Shown here: piece after piece, positions 12,384 through 24,625 of the stretch | Numbering within the stretch: position 1 is the first letter of the stretch | Layout: each line of letters begins with the position of its first letter | The notes under the pieces: generated by a model | Database searches by the model: none | Told to the model about the DNA's origin: nothing | What the model saw: the letters and a program-made list of their open reading frames with translations, nothing else | Origin: Aquila chrysaetos chrysaetos | Lineage: Eukaryota > Chordata > Aves > Accipitriformes > Accipitridae | DNA length: 64,000 bases | Direction: 5' to 3' | Assembly: GCF_900496995.4 (NCBI RefSeq) | Contig: NC_044027.1 | Coordinates: forward strand, 13,044,743 to 13,108,742 | Program-made: the position numbers and the translations under genes

Positions 12384-15300
12384 AACAACAAAAGAAAAGA
12401 AAAAAAAATAACACCCAAATGAGTTTAGATTCTTACATCCCTGCTAGGATGTTCCAAATATAACCACAAAACACAGTTCTTAAGCCCATATTTATTACTG
12501 TACAAATCTAGTTTAAAAACAGCTCTACAGGGGTTTGTGTTTAGCTGTAGCACTAGATCAGACTAAAAAGGACATCTTGTTCCAGGCAGAACTGTAATGC
12601 TGCACTGACCTCCAGTGGAATTTGAAGAAATACTCCAATGGCAGAGGCTTCTTCACAGCCTTCTGGAGCCAAAACTTGCCTTGTTTCAGAGCTTTATGGG
12701 GGCATCAAATTCTTATGGGGATCAGGGAATGTATTGGAGATTACTGTATACTTAGGATAAATATGTTAAAATACTATAAGGGGATTTGTTTGGAATAAAG
12801 TTTCCAGTGTAAGTCTAGCCTCGTCAAATTTAAACCTAAATATGCAGGTATTAAATAGAGCTTTTTAAAAATCAATCAGCTTGAGAGGTTTTTAATTGAT
12901 GGAGGTGCAATTTTCTACCACTTTTCCATTGCAGAGAATTTTCAAAGATGGTTAGTTTCAGTTTTCCCATCAGAAAACCTCCTCTTTTGGTTTGGTCACC
13001 TAACCAAGAAGCTCTAATGATAGTCACAACGTGACACTTCCTCTCAGCACTTAGTAGGCGATTTTCAAGGTCGGACAAAGGTGATCAAATAACAGAATGG
13101 CACTTCTCAATCTTTATGTGCATGATTATTGCCCTGATCAGACATTAGAGCAGCACCACTTGACATTGTGTCCTTTGATGTCCTGATCAAAGAAAAAGAA
13201 GTACATAGTAAGCCCAAGATATTCTCCAGAGTGCCCTAATTTAACAATCCCAAGGTCAGCTGAAGGAAAATGTGGCATCTTTTTTTCTGGCAATCTCTAG
13301 TCGCAGTGGCTCCGCGTCTATTGTGCTAGGAGCTGTATGTATGCAGAATAAAAAGGCTGTCACTGGCACAAATAGCTCACAGTCTGAATATTAGAAGAAA
13401 GTTCAGCTTCAGTTTTAAAAGACAACCTTTTCTGAAAAAAAAGTCCTTTTCCCCTGAAACAGCTAGAGGGCCCTTCCAGGTTGTTCACGAGTTTTCTCTG
13501 AAGAGCAATTAGAGAACTATTGTTCAAAGTGTGCTCAACAAGGAGGCAATGAGGACTTCAAAGAAAAGAGGCAGAGATTGATAAAGCCACTCTAGAAACA
13601 AGCAGGGGGGAGTCAGACAGGCAAGGGCCCTGAAAGGAGAAGGAGAACAAGAGAAAGGAAGGCAGTGCTCTGGGGGGTTTTTTGTTGTTGCCTTTTTTTT
13701 TAAGCAAGATAAAAATATTTCCAACCAAAATATTCAAATGAAGTGAAACAAAATGTTTTGGCTTTGGGTTGTTTAACCTTATTTAACCTTTTTCTAAGGC
13801 CTTCATTCCAATCATCCTTTAAATTTAGGCCAAATTTTAAATTAAAATTGCAGCTGGACAAGTTGAAGAGTTTGATTTCCTAAATAGCCTCCCAGGTCCT
13901 TCATGGTGTTTGCTCTGCACTCGTCCACATACGCTATGTGTGATGAGAAGTAAGAAGCAGGCATGCAAGAGGCAGAGAGGCAGTGTATCATTCACCGACT
14001 TACACCCACCCCACCATGCCAACAAGATCTTCTTAGCACTTGGGCTCCCAGGACACAAGCATTTAAAAATCCCACTCACTCTGCATGCCCTGCTTAGACT
14101 ATAATTCATCTGAAGCAAGTGCTGTTGTGTTACGTATTTATATGCTGCCTATTACAGTTGGATCCTGCTCCATGGCTTGGGTTCTTGGTTACTGCCCTAC
14201 CATTAACATCCAGATCCTCAGGGTGTACGTACACATGGTCACACAGGTCCACACACACAAGGAAAACCCAGAATTTCCTTGCTCTGGTGGCAGACGTGGA
14301 GGTATATTTCCTTGGTTTAGATTTTGGACGTGTATTTTCTGCTATTTTAAAGCAAAGCAATCAGATGCAAACCTGTCTCAGGAAAACTGACAGCAAGGGA
14401 AATTTCAGCCCAAATTTTGCTGAAGTTTGGCAAAATTATAGTCAACTGACAACAGTGTTTTTATAGGGAGAGGTGTCAGGCAATTTCAATGAGTACAAAT
14501 GCCACTCCTCTGTATAATTTATTGCGAATGCAATTTAAGATAGATGCCAAACTATTTAAATACATAGTGATTTGGTTTTGCCAAAGACACTGATTCACCT
14601 CTAACAGAGTCTCCAAGGGATTTCTTTTTTTCCCCCCACTGGTATTACACAAGCAATAAAAAATTTCATATGAGATTTCTTGATATTAGTAATATCACAG
14701 AGCAGAAGAGTAATGCACAGCAGGTGGAGAGATGCTGTGTATGTAATATACTGCATGCTTACTGGGATTTTTTTGTTCAACAGGCAGGTTTTGTTATTGC
14801 AATAGGGTCAGTCCAGCTGTGACTTTTCACAGAAATTCTCTCCATATGGCTAGAGCAGCCTGAAACACCTTCTCTTTCACTCTGGATATAAAACCAGCTG
14901 CACTAGAAAGGCCCCGTCGCTGGGTGAAGTCCCATTGAATGCTGTAAAAGGGAGGCACTTGTGAATGTCTTTGGAAGCTGCCAAGTTTTAATGCCTGTGG
15001 TGTATTATTTCCTTGGGAATGCATGAAAAATGTCAGTTAGTGAAGCAAAGAAATGGGATCTTTAAAAAAGAAAAGACAAAAAAAAGGAAGAAAAAGATCC
15101 AATTTACCTTCTAATGCTGATTCTTTGTGAAGCTCCAAGGAACCCCAATTTCTAATTGAAGCTACAAATGCATAAACAGCGTCATTTGGGGTAAAATTTA
15201 CCTCCACGCAGCGCTGTGGTGTAAGGTAGAGGCAGCTTTTCTGTTTTGAGTACCAGCATAGGTTTTAGGAGACCCAAGCGCCGAGTGCGGTGGGTCCGTA

Positions 15301-16490
15301 GTATGACTTTGTTCCAGGCGCTGCTTCTCCCACCTGCTGCATGTACAGCCCCCGACACTCCGGGGCTGCTTGTCTCGGTAGGGAGCTCGATTCAAAGTCA
15401 TTGCCTCGACTTCTACTCATTTTTCAGAAAGGAAAACGTTTCTGGTTTTAATCTGTTGCCGCTCTTCTAGCTTCTACTTGCACGCTTATTGTAATGCAGT
15501 AAGTGTAGCAGGTTTATATAATCTATCATATCTTAATTAAAAGGTCTGCAGCTTTCGCTTGGACTTTGTTCATTTTGGTTTAGTATTACCAAAGCGATTG
15601 GACATTACTGAAAAAACATGTCTTGATGGCACTGAACCAAGACTCCCGACAAAAATGTTGGCAGAAAACTTCACAAGTGTGACTGTTCATCATGCTTTGC
15701 AACAGTTATTTATTTCAAAATGTCAGAATTTTCCACAGCCCAGAAATTCCCATTCCTTTCTGTCTCTATTACAAAGTACCTCAGCCTACACTTCCCTACA
15801 CCCAAATGCTCAGGCGCTGAGTCTGTAGGAATGCATAGATCAGCAAGACGTGCCAAGAGCTACTGAAAGGATAAACAAAGTTACTCAAATTATTCTTACA
15901 AAGCAGAAAAATATGGATGTAATTTTATAAAATTATTTGCTGAGTGTTGAACAATGAGACGAGCCCTCCAGCCCAAGTATATATCATCTCAATTATGCAA
16001 ACCCTGGATTCATTATTCCCACTTTGATGTCATACTGCATACAAGTATATTGCTGTAATTCCTCCTATCACGTGGCATTACTTTTTAATTCGTTATGAAA
16101 AACAGTATTTTGGGGGTAGAAATTTAACCTGTCAATTAGTAGGACGTGTATGTTGTGAAAATGTGGCAGAAGACTAAGTTAGAGAAATACTTTCTCCTTC
16201 TCAAAAGGCACGTGAAATTTTTATTTAAATATTTCTCCATCTGCTTTAGTACTTTAAAATCCAAGCTGTGTTTATTTCCAGAGCCCCAGTTATCACTATC
16301 AGATTGGGTAATAGAATATACTGTGCTCTCCACCAGTTCACAGTCTTCAAATCCAAGGGTGGACTTTTAAGGAATCTCTTGTTAAAGTTTCAGTGTTGAT
16401 GCAGAGCTAGCTGAATGGTATTCCTATGGTCTGCGTTACGTGGTCAGACTGGACTATCAAGACAGCCCTTTGCAGTCTTAAGAGCAGTTC
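12384..16490. other. Intergenic DNA, no supported gene
   Basis: Frames of up to 115 codons near 13840-14470 overlap on both strands and read as chance translations. Much of the stretch is AT-rich, including 12790-12900 and 15840-16340. No RNA gene or recognisable repeat is visible. Confidence 0.55.
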
Positions 16491-16494
16491 TGGG

Positions 16495-16725
16495 AACCGG
16501 CAGAAGTGTTCACAGCTGCAGTGACCTATAAGCAAACAGCGAAGACTATTTGCAGGAAACAAATTTCACTTGCATCCGCATCAGAAATCTAATTCGAAGG
16601 ATTAGATCGTCCCATCAGAGAGCTAAAACAATATCCTGCCACGTATGCCCAATCAAGAGCAATCAACACGGCTCTGAATTTTGTGACTGCTTATAACAAG
16701 CTGCCCATAAACAAGCTGCAGACCT
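16495..16725. promoter_or_regulatory. Candidate conserved noncoding element
   Basis: A compact, non-repetitive block of moderate GC without a coding frame. It contains an inverted repeat, ATCTAAT at 16587-16593 and ATTAGAT at 16601-16607. The right arm together with the preceding GG gives GGATTAG, an OTX/bicoid-type core (TAATCC on the other strand). This is a by-eye guess; only alignment would establish conservation. Confidence 0.25.
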
Positions 16726-18140
16726 AGGCAGGAACTTCAGATAACAAATGAATTTGAGCAAATCTCAGCAACAGCTCCTGGACAACTTGTGAACAGAGAG
16801 GAAAGTAAATTAATCAGATAAATGATTTGCTCAGCTCTGGTAGAAAATGTCAAACGCTTCAAAACTAACCTTTTGGCAGCAGGATTGCTCTTCCCGGATC
16901 TATTTAAGATTTCTGCCTTTTGCATTTGTCAACAGAGCTAGGAAGCAAGTGTATTTCAATAAGGGTAATGTGCCATTCTTAGCACGTAGGCACAGACCCT
17001 CTGACTACCTGCAGTAAGCGTGCAAAGTCCACCGCACAGACGGCACTGGCTAGAAAACCAAATGCTGTTTCCTGGGGTAAGGGGAAACACTCTGAGCAGC
17101 TTGTAGCTAAGCCTGAGCAGAATATTTCTATCGGAACTGATTTTTCTCCAAAAAGCTTTGATTGCTGTTATTCTAAGGGATATTTCAATGAGATTTATCT
17201 GTTCGATAGAAACACTAATTTTGTATTTAGAAATTAGGCACAAAATTAATTTTTCTTGCTGGCAGTTAGAGTATTTTTATTCTGAAAGGTTGTTGCCGTG
17301 CCAAGAAGAGCGATAGCCCGGCTGGCTTGTGCTACCTTTCCCTTCGGTAGCAGGGCTCCCCAGCTAAGCCTGTTTCTACGCTGGTGTGTGCTGGACCCCG
17401 GGTGCCCTCCCCTCCCTGGCACACAGCACCGGGGTGTCCTGTAGGGCTGGTTGCCCATTTAGAAAGTTTTTCTGTTGGTGGTTGCTCTTTTCCTCCAGAG
17501 CCAAACCACACTTGTTGTAAACCAGCACTACACCGCTTTCACCTGGAACGATTGTGGCTTTCAGCCAAAACAAAAAAAACTACCAGAAAACTTTTCTGTA
17601 TTGACACAGACACTGTACAAAAAAAAAAAAAAAGACGTTTTGGGAAAGGAGAAGCAGCATTTATTATTTATTAGTACAGCATAGTTGCATATCTTGCTTC
17701 ATTCCAAACCTCCTAATCGCCAGGAGCAGTGTTCCCCCTCTTGCAGAGGATCAGCATAAGGTCCGGCAGCAGCCAAATCCCGTTTCTCCCTTGTGCCCGG
17801 GGTGAGCAAAGGAAGGGAGCGCGTGCTGGCTTTTACGCACATGTTTAAGTTGCATTGAAGCGAGTGCTTTGTTAAATCGGAGCATCAATTCTCGCCCACA
17901 AGGTATGTAGACTTTTACTGCTCCAGGTGGATTCACCGTGACCACAGGTGAGGAGACCTTGTTATATACTGAACGCTGCCAGGTCTGCGGTATATTGATT
18001 AGTCATGGTGTCGTGGTTTGGAGTGGAGTTGTCTCTTTACTAGGTTGAAGTACAGGGTGTTCAATGTTTATTGTGTTCTTAACAAAGTCTGTTATCAGCA
18101 AGTTTGAAGTTTGTTGCTATCTTCTAGCGTCTTAGACTAA
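16726..18140. other. Intergenic DNA with one A15 run
   Basis: No supported gene. A run of 15 adenines lies at 17619-17633. Frames of 60-96 codons near 17250-17680 overlap antisense to each other and show no domain. Confidence 0.55.
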
Positions 18141-18144
18141 TCAC

Positions 18145-18680
18145 AGTAATGAAGGCATTGAACGGAGCCCTTCTCAGGTGGCATTTACCATTGTTTGCTG
18201 CAGATAACATAAAGCTTTCTGATTACAGTCAGCTTTTATCACTTCAGAGCAAATCTACTCCACTGAAATGTGCTAATAAAACCCACGGAAGCAACAAACT
18301 GGAAAGAAGTGTTACAGCAATAAAGGAACATGAGGGAAAATGTACAGCTTTTGCCGCTGTTATCATTTTCAATTTATTAAGATCTAACCATTTTTGTAAT
18401 ATGGAGCTATTGCTGGGGGTTAATTTAATCTTCTCTAATACCAGGCTCAGGTCAGTTTTCAGTGTCAATTTAGACGTAATGTATATTTCGGCGTTAGAAT
18501 CAGAGAAACACCCTCCGTGGCCCCATGACCATATGCTTTCAACAATCCAAGTGTAAATGTCCAGCACTTTACACGTCCATTTTATGAGATTAGCTCCAGC
18601 CTTTAAACATGCAAGTTCAATAAAAACGTTTGGCGTTGTGGCTCCAAGGACAGAGTGGGCTACTTGCTGCAATAGAGAAG
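18145..18680. promoter_or_regulatory. Candidate long conserved noncoding element, open on both strands
   Basis: A 135-codon frame on plus (18149-18556) and a 142-codon frame on minus (18244-18672) cover the same bases. In moderately AT-rich DNA this stop-poor pattern on both strands is unusual. Neither translation resembles a protein domain, and there are no good flanking splice sites. The sequence has no repeats and carries intact-looking words such as TTTGTAATATGGAGCTATTG and CCTTTAAACATGCAAGTTC. I favour an enhancer-type element over coding sequence. Confidence 0.3.
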
Positions 18681-19870
18681 GACTGAGTTATGACCTGTAG
18701 CAACCCATTCGCCTGCCGCCTGTGCTCCACTCAGCCAACCATCCCATATTTATCTACTGCCTTTCACTGTAAAGGGTCCCAGAAGCAGATTAGAAAACTG
18801 CTGGGCTAAATCCTGAGATCTTCATTCAGTCTTTGCTGAAGATAGCAGTTGTTTTGCATGTATAAGGGTAATGTAAAATCCAGTAAAGATTTTATGCTGC
18901 CACTGGGGAGGCTAAAGACAGCAGCCAGGGCAGCAACCTACAGAAAACATAGAGAGGGGAAAACTGGATCCAAATAATTGGGGCAAGGCAGGAGAAGGAC
19001 AATCAATGTCTTCCATATCTGAACGTAGGAGACAGGATATATAGAGATCTCGTCTCCATAATCACACAAAATAAATAGTATCAAACTTTGTGTCTGCTTT
19101 GTATGAGATACACTGAACTGGCTAAGATTTCAATACGTGTCTTTGTGTTCAAGTTCTCTCTTGCAAATCAAGGACATCAAACCTCTTCCATACCTCACCT
19201 CCCTGATGGATACCTGGTTCAATTCAGTCCTGCTGTCCTATGATCTCTTTTGTTGTTGTCTTTTCTGAAAGATTCAGCTCCTGCTTTTTCTCTTTTGATG
19301 TGCTTCCATGCAGTTAATGCATTCACCTCACAATAGGAGCTGGAGTGGAAAAGCAAGTTACTAGAATACTCTTCCCTTCTTTGGAGCCTTGTAGGGCTCT
19401 AGATTTCACTGAACGTTGTTCAGCCTCTGTGGTTAGAGACTGCGCGTGCTTGGACCCGTTAACATCTACATGCCCATCGTGGGGGACGTGTTTCACAGCC
19501 TACCTCCTGATTCGTAGTAGCCTCCTGGCTGTTTTTCCAGCCTTCGTTTTGTTCATTTAGGGGGGATGCTTTTAAGAAGGGAGATGAAATTCAGGATTAA
19601 AGAGAAGGCAACAGATCTCGCACAGGCATGGGACCACCTGAGAGACGAAGTCTCTTGAGACATAGGAGGCTTAAGAGGACTGAGCAAGAAGCACCATGTA
19701 GTAGGAAACACCAAGCCCAGAGACTTGATCTGTCACAGTACTGCCCTGTGTGCCTGCAGACATTCAAAGGACAGGGTGGTCACACTGTCCCAGTCCTTAT
19801 TCGATCCCCACCCTGCCTGTGTCCGAGTAGCTCATAAGCTCCGGTATGCTCAGCCGGACATACCGTTGTG
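18681..19870. other. Intergenic DNA, no supported gene
   Basis: Only two short plus-strand frames (71 and 69 codons), without domain or splice support. No repeat family is recognised. Confidence 0.55.
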
Positions 19871-19874
19871 GCTC

Positions 19875-19995
19875 CCTTTCTCCTAATGGAGCAGATGGAG
19901 AAATTGAATCTTCAAAAGACCAAGTGATTTAACAAGGTCACGTAAGACAGAAGGGGCAGAGATTGAATTTAAGTCTAAAGAACTCACGTTCTTCT
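19875..19995 (-). repeat. MIR-like SINE fragment
   Basis: The top strand carries 'gcagatggagaaattgaat', 'caagtgatttaacaaggtcac', 'ggggcagagattgaattta' and 'agtctaaagaactcacgttctt' in order. These correspond block by block to the reversed MIR core: cagatggggaaactgag, aagtgacttgcccaaggtcac, ggcagagccgggattcgaac and a final tctgactccaaagcccatgctctt-like end. This order is strong evidence for an ancient relic. Confidence 0.55.
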
Positions 19996-22380
19996 CCTCC
20001 TCTCTCTGGACTCTAATGAGAGCCACAAATGTGGAGCCAGGGATGTCAGAGTTACTAAATGGAAAGGCAACGTATCTGCAGTATTTTGTCAAAACCCTTG
20101 CACAGAGATCACACGTAGTTCTGGCACCTCTGAGAGAGGCCATGCAAGATCTAGCAGGCAATTAATGAGACTTTCAAGCCAGTGGGTAAATTAGGTGCTA
20201 GCAGAGAGGCTTCAAGCTTCATAGAGGGCTTGGGGTGAATGAGAAGGGTGGATGCAGAATTGCAACGCAGCAGGGAGGGTTGAAAGGTGTGCTACCCCCT
20301 CCCTCACCACCACGGCTCCTGGCACACGCATCTAAGTCCCTCTGCTATTTAATCCCAGGAAATGCTGCAAGATGCTGTTTGTGTGGCTGGCGCGATAACG
20401 AATGATGTACTGTGCAGGGCTGAACTGAGTTACATTGGATTGTATTACACTGAAGTAGAGTGAGGAAAATACCAATCATCTATGAATCTCAATGATTGAG
20501 GCTGGGAGAGAGCGTGGAATGGCAGAGCCTTTGAATGCTCTGCCTGCAAGGTTGTGTGTCTTGTTTAGAGCACGCTAAAAGGCACTGCTTGTTGCTGAAT
20601 CAAGATTTCCTCTTAAACTCACTCCAGCAGCTTTCCTGTGTTTGCCTCAAGCCACCAGGCAGATATCAGGGCTTGTTCCCAACAGAACAACTTCATCCTC
20701 CCTGTTGCAAGTGCCTCGATACTGCGGATGAGTCTGTGTGGGCTGGGAAGGGCAGGGAAGGGTCTGAAAATGGTCAAGCAGTCCCACAAGAGGAACCCCA
20801 GGTACAGACCAAGTGTAGGCAAAGAGCCAGAGATGGACTTAATTAACTCATCCTCAGCTCTGTGTTATGAAACGCAAAGCCCAGGAAGGTGCGTGGGGAC
20901 CAGGCACAGAGGGCAGAGCAGCTGCGGCAGATGTGTCCCTTCGCTTCTGCACTCTCCCGTTCCCCAGCAAGAAGCAGTTCAGGAGTTGCATTGTGAGCAA
21001 CTAATGAGATTAATGCAAATGGGTATACTAAGTTATACAACATATATATGCCCTTCACACAATGACGGACACCTTCTGCTACAGTTTATTTTTCTAGCAA
21101 TCATCAGTAGCACTAATAATAATTAAATCTCAGAGGCTGTAATGAATAATACATAGCAGCATTCTGTTAGCAAAACAAAAACACTTTAAAAGATTTTCTC
21201 CTAAGCTAACATCAGTGCTTATTTCTTGCAATGATTTATTTTTTGTGATGTATTAAGCACCTTTAAAGTTTGCACTATTGAAACATAGATAGTACTGAGT
21301 AACTGATGCACAGAAAAATCCTGGAAACAATTTAAAAAAAGCAGGCACCGCTAAGCTGATCATTTTTATTTGCCTGTAACCAGCAGAGAGGAGCAGCAGT
21401 CACAGCTCAAGCTGGAGCAATGGACAGGAATGTAGGGGGCTGGGGGAAGACTGAGCGTAGCAGGGTTTGAATCCTTCTGTCTGACCTTGGACATATCGAT
21501 TAGGGATGAAATTCATCTCTTCCTGAAGTTAGGCATCCAGCTGAGGCTAACCAGAGAGGCTTCTCAAAGCCAAGGAGAGGACAGCCCCACAGAGAGCAAG
21601 CAGTGCCTTCCAGGGGACTTTCGGTGGCCGAGGTTAGATGAAGCGATTTGGGCCAGTGTTATCCGTGTAGGTATCTAAAGGCATCAGTCCGGCCCAAATA
21701 ACTGCTACTCGGCACAAGCCCTACTGCAGTTGCAGTCCCGCAAGCAAATAAAAGTCCTATTGCCAAGAGAGAATCCCGTGTTCCTGGAACTGCAAACGAC
21801 AGCGTGTTCCCTCTTACTGCTGCGTTTGCAGAGCTGGAGGAGAAAAATGACCATGTCAAAAGCCCCTACTTACACCAGCGTGTAACAATTTGGTCACTCT
21901 CAGAGAGGCCTCCAAAGGATCATCCCTTACAAAGTGGGCCTGTAACACAGTCATTACTCAAGGAGTAGAGTGTCTGAAGGCTGAGAATATGGTAGATCTG
22001 GCCCTAAAAGGGTATGAGCATCTGTCCCCCAGCTGCATTGGACACTCAGGCACTGCAAATTCATGTGACAATGGACATGTTACAGCTAGACTCACTCAGA
22101 TTTAAATATCTCATCTCTAGTATGCAGTATAAGTAGGCACTATAGGATGTAAGACATCTGGTAAATGAAGGGGTGAAAAGTCCTGGCCATATTTTCTTTT
22201 CAAGTACTGAAGGGGTTAATGCATCACATACCTCAGTTGCATGTGGATGTCCTGCTGCTTTCTACATTGAAATTACCCCAATTCTAAGCAACCATTGGAT
22301 TCAAGTCCTACAAGGGCAACAAGTCCGGTTCTGTTCTATGCACCATACCAGTCACCAAAAGGCTAACCAGCAAGGTCCAG
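19996..22380. other. Intergenic DNA, no supported gene
   Basis: The longest frame (162 codons, 20638-21126) has no recognisable domain and overlaps frames on both strands. From 21000 to 21370 the sequence is AT-rich with 'aatcatcagtagcactaata' and 'gctgatcatttttatttgcc' words, and may hold regulatory DNA. At 21462-21500 'cagggtttgaatccttctgt' and 'ctgaccttggacat' faintly recall a sense-strand MIR. Confidence 0.5.
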
Positions 22381-22385
22381 GAGTG

Positions 22386-22426
22386 GTTGGTTTACTCATT
22401 GGACTCTACCAAATGAGTAAACCAAC
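22386..22426. repeat. Perfect 15-bp inverted repeat (hairpin)
   Basis: The arm at 22386-22400 (GTTGGTTTACTCATT) is the exact reverse complement of 22412-22426, with an 11-base loop (GGACTCTACCA). A perfect 15-bp stem is unlikely by chance at any given place, though not at every place in a 64-kb window. It has no T-tract terminator and no pre-miRNA length, so its meaning is open. Confidence 0.85.
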
Positions 22427-22940
22427 TGCAGAAGACAGCAATGCTATTCAGATCAATAGGGATGGGTTAGAAGCTGGCAGCAAATGAGTTGCAAAAATAG
22501 ATGACCTTACACAGTCTATTCAGAAATTTCTAAGAAGAGAATGGCTTGCAGGAGCCAGGATGCCAAAGAACAGCAGAACAAAGGCAAATCTGATGCAGGA
22601 CTCAAGAAAATGATCTAAGCTCTTTGCCCAGATATCTGTGAGACCAAGCTAGTAACCTCCATCATGCTGCTATAGAAATGCCAATTCAGAGATGGAGCTG
22701 GTACAAGAGAGGGGAGCCTTGGCAGCACTAACACGTCTTCGCCACTTGTGCAACCACTTAGAGACTCTACATCCAAGTTCTCTGGTGGAGTTACACTGCC
22801 AGGAGGTTTCGCAGAGAGTCAGCCAAAAGAAAACATTAATGTGAACCTGATCTGAAGAGCAGAGAAGGGATGATTTTCCTCTCTGATACTAGATCAGACA
22901 ATGGAATAGCCTACCAAAAGAAGCAACTGGTTTAATCAGT

Positions 22941-23204
22941 ATAATCAGATATCACAGGGATAAGCACAAGATAAATAACCCGATACCTCAGCTACGAGCA
23001 CAGCATAACACAATACCCTAGCAATGAGCTCAACATAAATAACCCAATACCACAGCAGTGAGCTCAGTATAAATAATCCAATACCATGGTGATTAGCTTA
23101 GCATGAACACTGCGATACCACAGCAATTAGCCTGGCATAAATAACCCCAAATCCCGGCAATCAGCATGGCATGAATAATCGTATCCCATACCAACAACCA
23201 CAGC
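22941..23204 (+). repeat. Eight-unit minisatellite, 34-bp period
   Basis: Units start at 22941, 22971, 23005, 23035, 23069, 23103, 23137 and 23171. Six are exactly 34 bases; the first and third are 30. The shared pattern is ATAAATAACCCAATACCACA then GCAATGAGCTCAGC, with each copy diverged by several substitutions but few indels. The flanks lose the pattern after 23204 ('ataacgaaggc'). Divergence between units suggests an old array that is no longer homogenising. It lies about 300 bases left of the CpG-dense patch at 23.5 kb. Confidence 0.9.
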
Positions 23205-23514
23205 ATAACGAAGGCAGAAAGAAGACAGGTAGAAGAGCACTGATATGTGTTTATTATTACAGTTAGAGATTTATACAGCAGTATCAGCTTTGGAGTGCTC
23301 CCAGTTCTTCCCTTTGCAGCCAGCAAAGTTAACCCCTGCAGCCACCCACAAAATCAGATTTGTGGGCTGTGCACGCAGTATTTCTGGAGGGGACAAAAAC
23401 CAGTGGAGGAAATGAGGTGGGTTTGGGGTATTTTTAAGCAGGTGGGATGAACCCAGGCCTGCAGACAGTGTTCTCAAAAGCACTCCCTAGTTCTCTAATT
23501 CCGCTCCCAACCAA

Positions 23515-23765
23515 GTCAGCGCGACCGAAAAACTCCCGCGAGAGCAACCACACTGGAGCGGAGCATCCTCCAGATATTCCCAGCAGCCCACGAGCGTCAG
23601 CGCCGCTCCCTGAAGCGCTGAGCGTGCGGCAGCCAGCAGCCTGCGCGCGGGATGCGGGCGGAGGGGAAGGATGGGTGCAGTGGGGCTGAAGCTCAGTTCT
23701 TCCTCCTGGGGGTCCCTACTGCGATACTGCCGTGAATCCCGCTCCCTGGCCCTGCCGGCGCTCCT
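23515..23765. promoter_or_regulatory. CpG-dense patch
   Basis: I count about 18 CpG dinucleotides between 23518 and 23670, far above the surrounding AT-rich DNA, in words such as 'cccgcgagagc', 'gcgtcagcgccgctccc' and 'gcgcgcgggatgcgggcgg'. It is shorter than a typical promoter CpG island. It directly adjoins the AT-rich block from about 23.8 kb. No exon or splice pattern is visible, so a promoter is only one possibility. Confidence 0.5.
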
Positions 23766-23774
23766 AAGCCCTCC

Positions 23775-24625
23775 TCCGATTAGGAATTTCGCAGTGTTAC
23801 CACCCGGAGCCCACTTAACATATGAATGCCTGAGTTTATATGTGAGTCACAAATACATCTTTTTATGCACTCTTAAAAACCAGAAGCATAATTACTAAGG
23901 TCAATATATAATGTTTATTTCCTTTATAATACACATTATAATTTCACTTTAGGGAAAAGAAACTGTATGCATAAAAATAATGACAAATATTAAAGTCGCC
24001 AAAATAATGGAACCAGATCACTCTACTAATCCTAAATTTAAATGCATTAACGATCCCTGTAACATTAAAGGTCTGATAAGCCAAATTAGGTTTCTTGTAA
24101 GCATAATTAATCTTCTTTTTCAATGAAGATATTACAAGGGAGTTAATTTGAATCCCAAAGGCATTTCTAAAATTGAATTATATAGATAAAGCAAATATTT
24201 GACCTTTTACTGATAATTACTATAAAAAATCAACATGCAAATGAATCTTATGAAAACCTCTCCTGAAAATTGTATTATTGGGAGAATAAAATCCTCTATA
24301 ACCAAAACCCAATAATTTAATGACTTCAAAGACAGGTAGCCCCTACCTTCATCTATAATTTGGGAGTATTAAATTACAATAGTGGGGGCCTGTGTTTATT
24401 AACAAATAATTGAATTCAGTAAAGCATAGATGATTATGTCAAATGCACAGATTATCTGGTTTCATTCATAGGTCATTAAATTTAAAAGACTGCTAGTTTT
24501 GGTTCACCTTCTCTTCTGAAATGATTTTTTAGTGGTCTTAAATGATGGTAATATTTATTGATTTAAACTGCTCTCTGATTGGAAGGTGCTTTTTCGTGGT
24601 ACTGAATCAGGATATTTTTAAAGAA
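23775..24625. promoter_or_regulatory. Candidate long AT-rich conserved noncoding element
   Basis: About 850 bases, AT-rich, without any sizeable open frame and without simple repeats. Homeodomain-like words recur (AAGCATAATTAATCTT, CATTATAATTTCACT, ACAAATAATTGAATTC). The sharp boundary with the CpG patch on its left resembles ultraconserved regulatory blocks at developmental loci. Conservation itself cannot be seen here. Confidence 0.35.
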
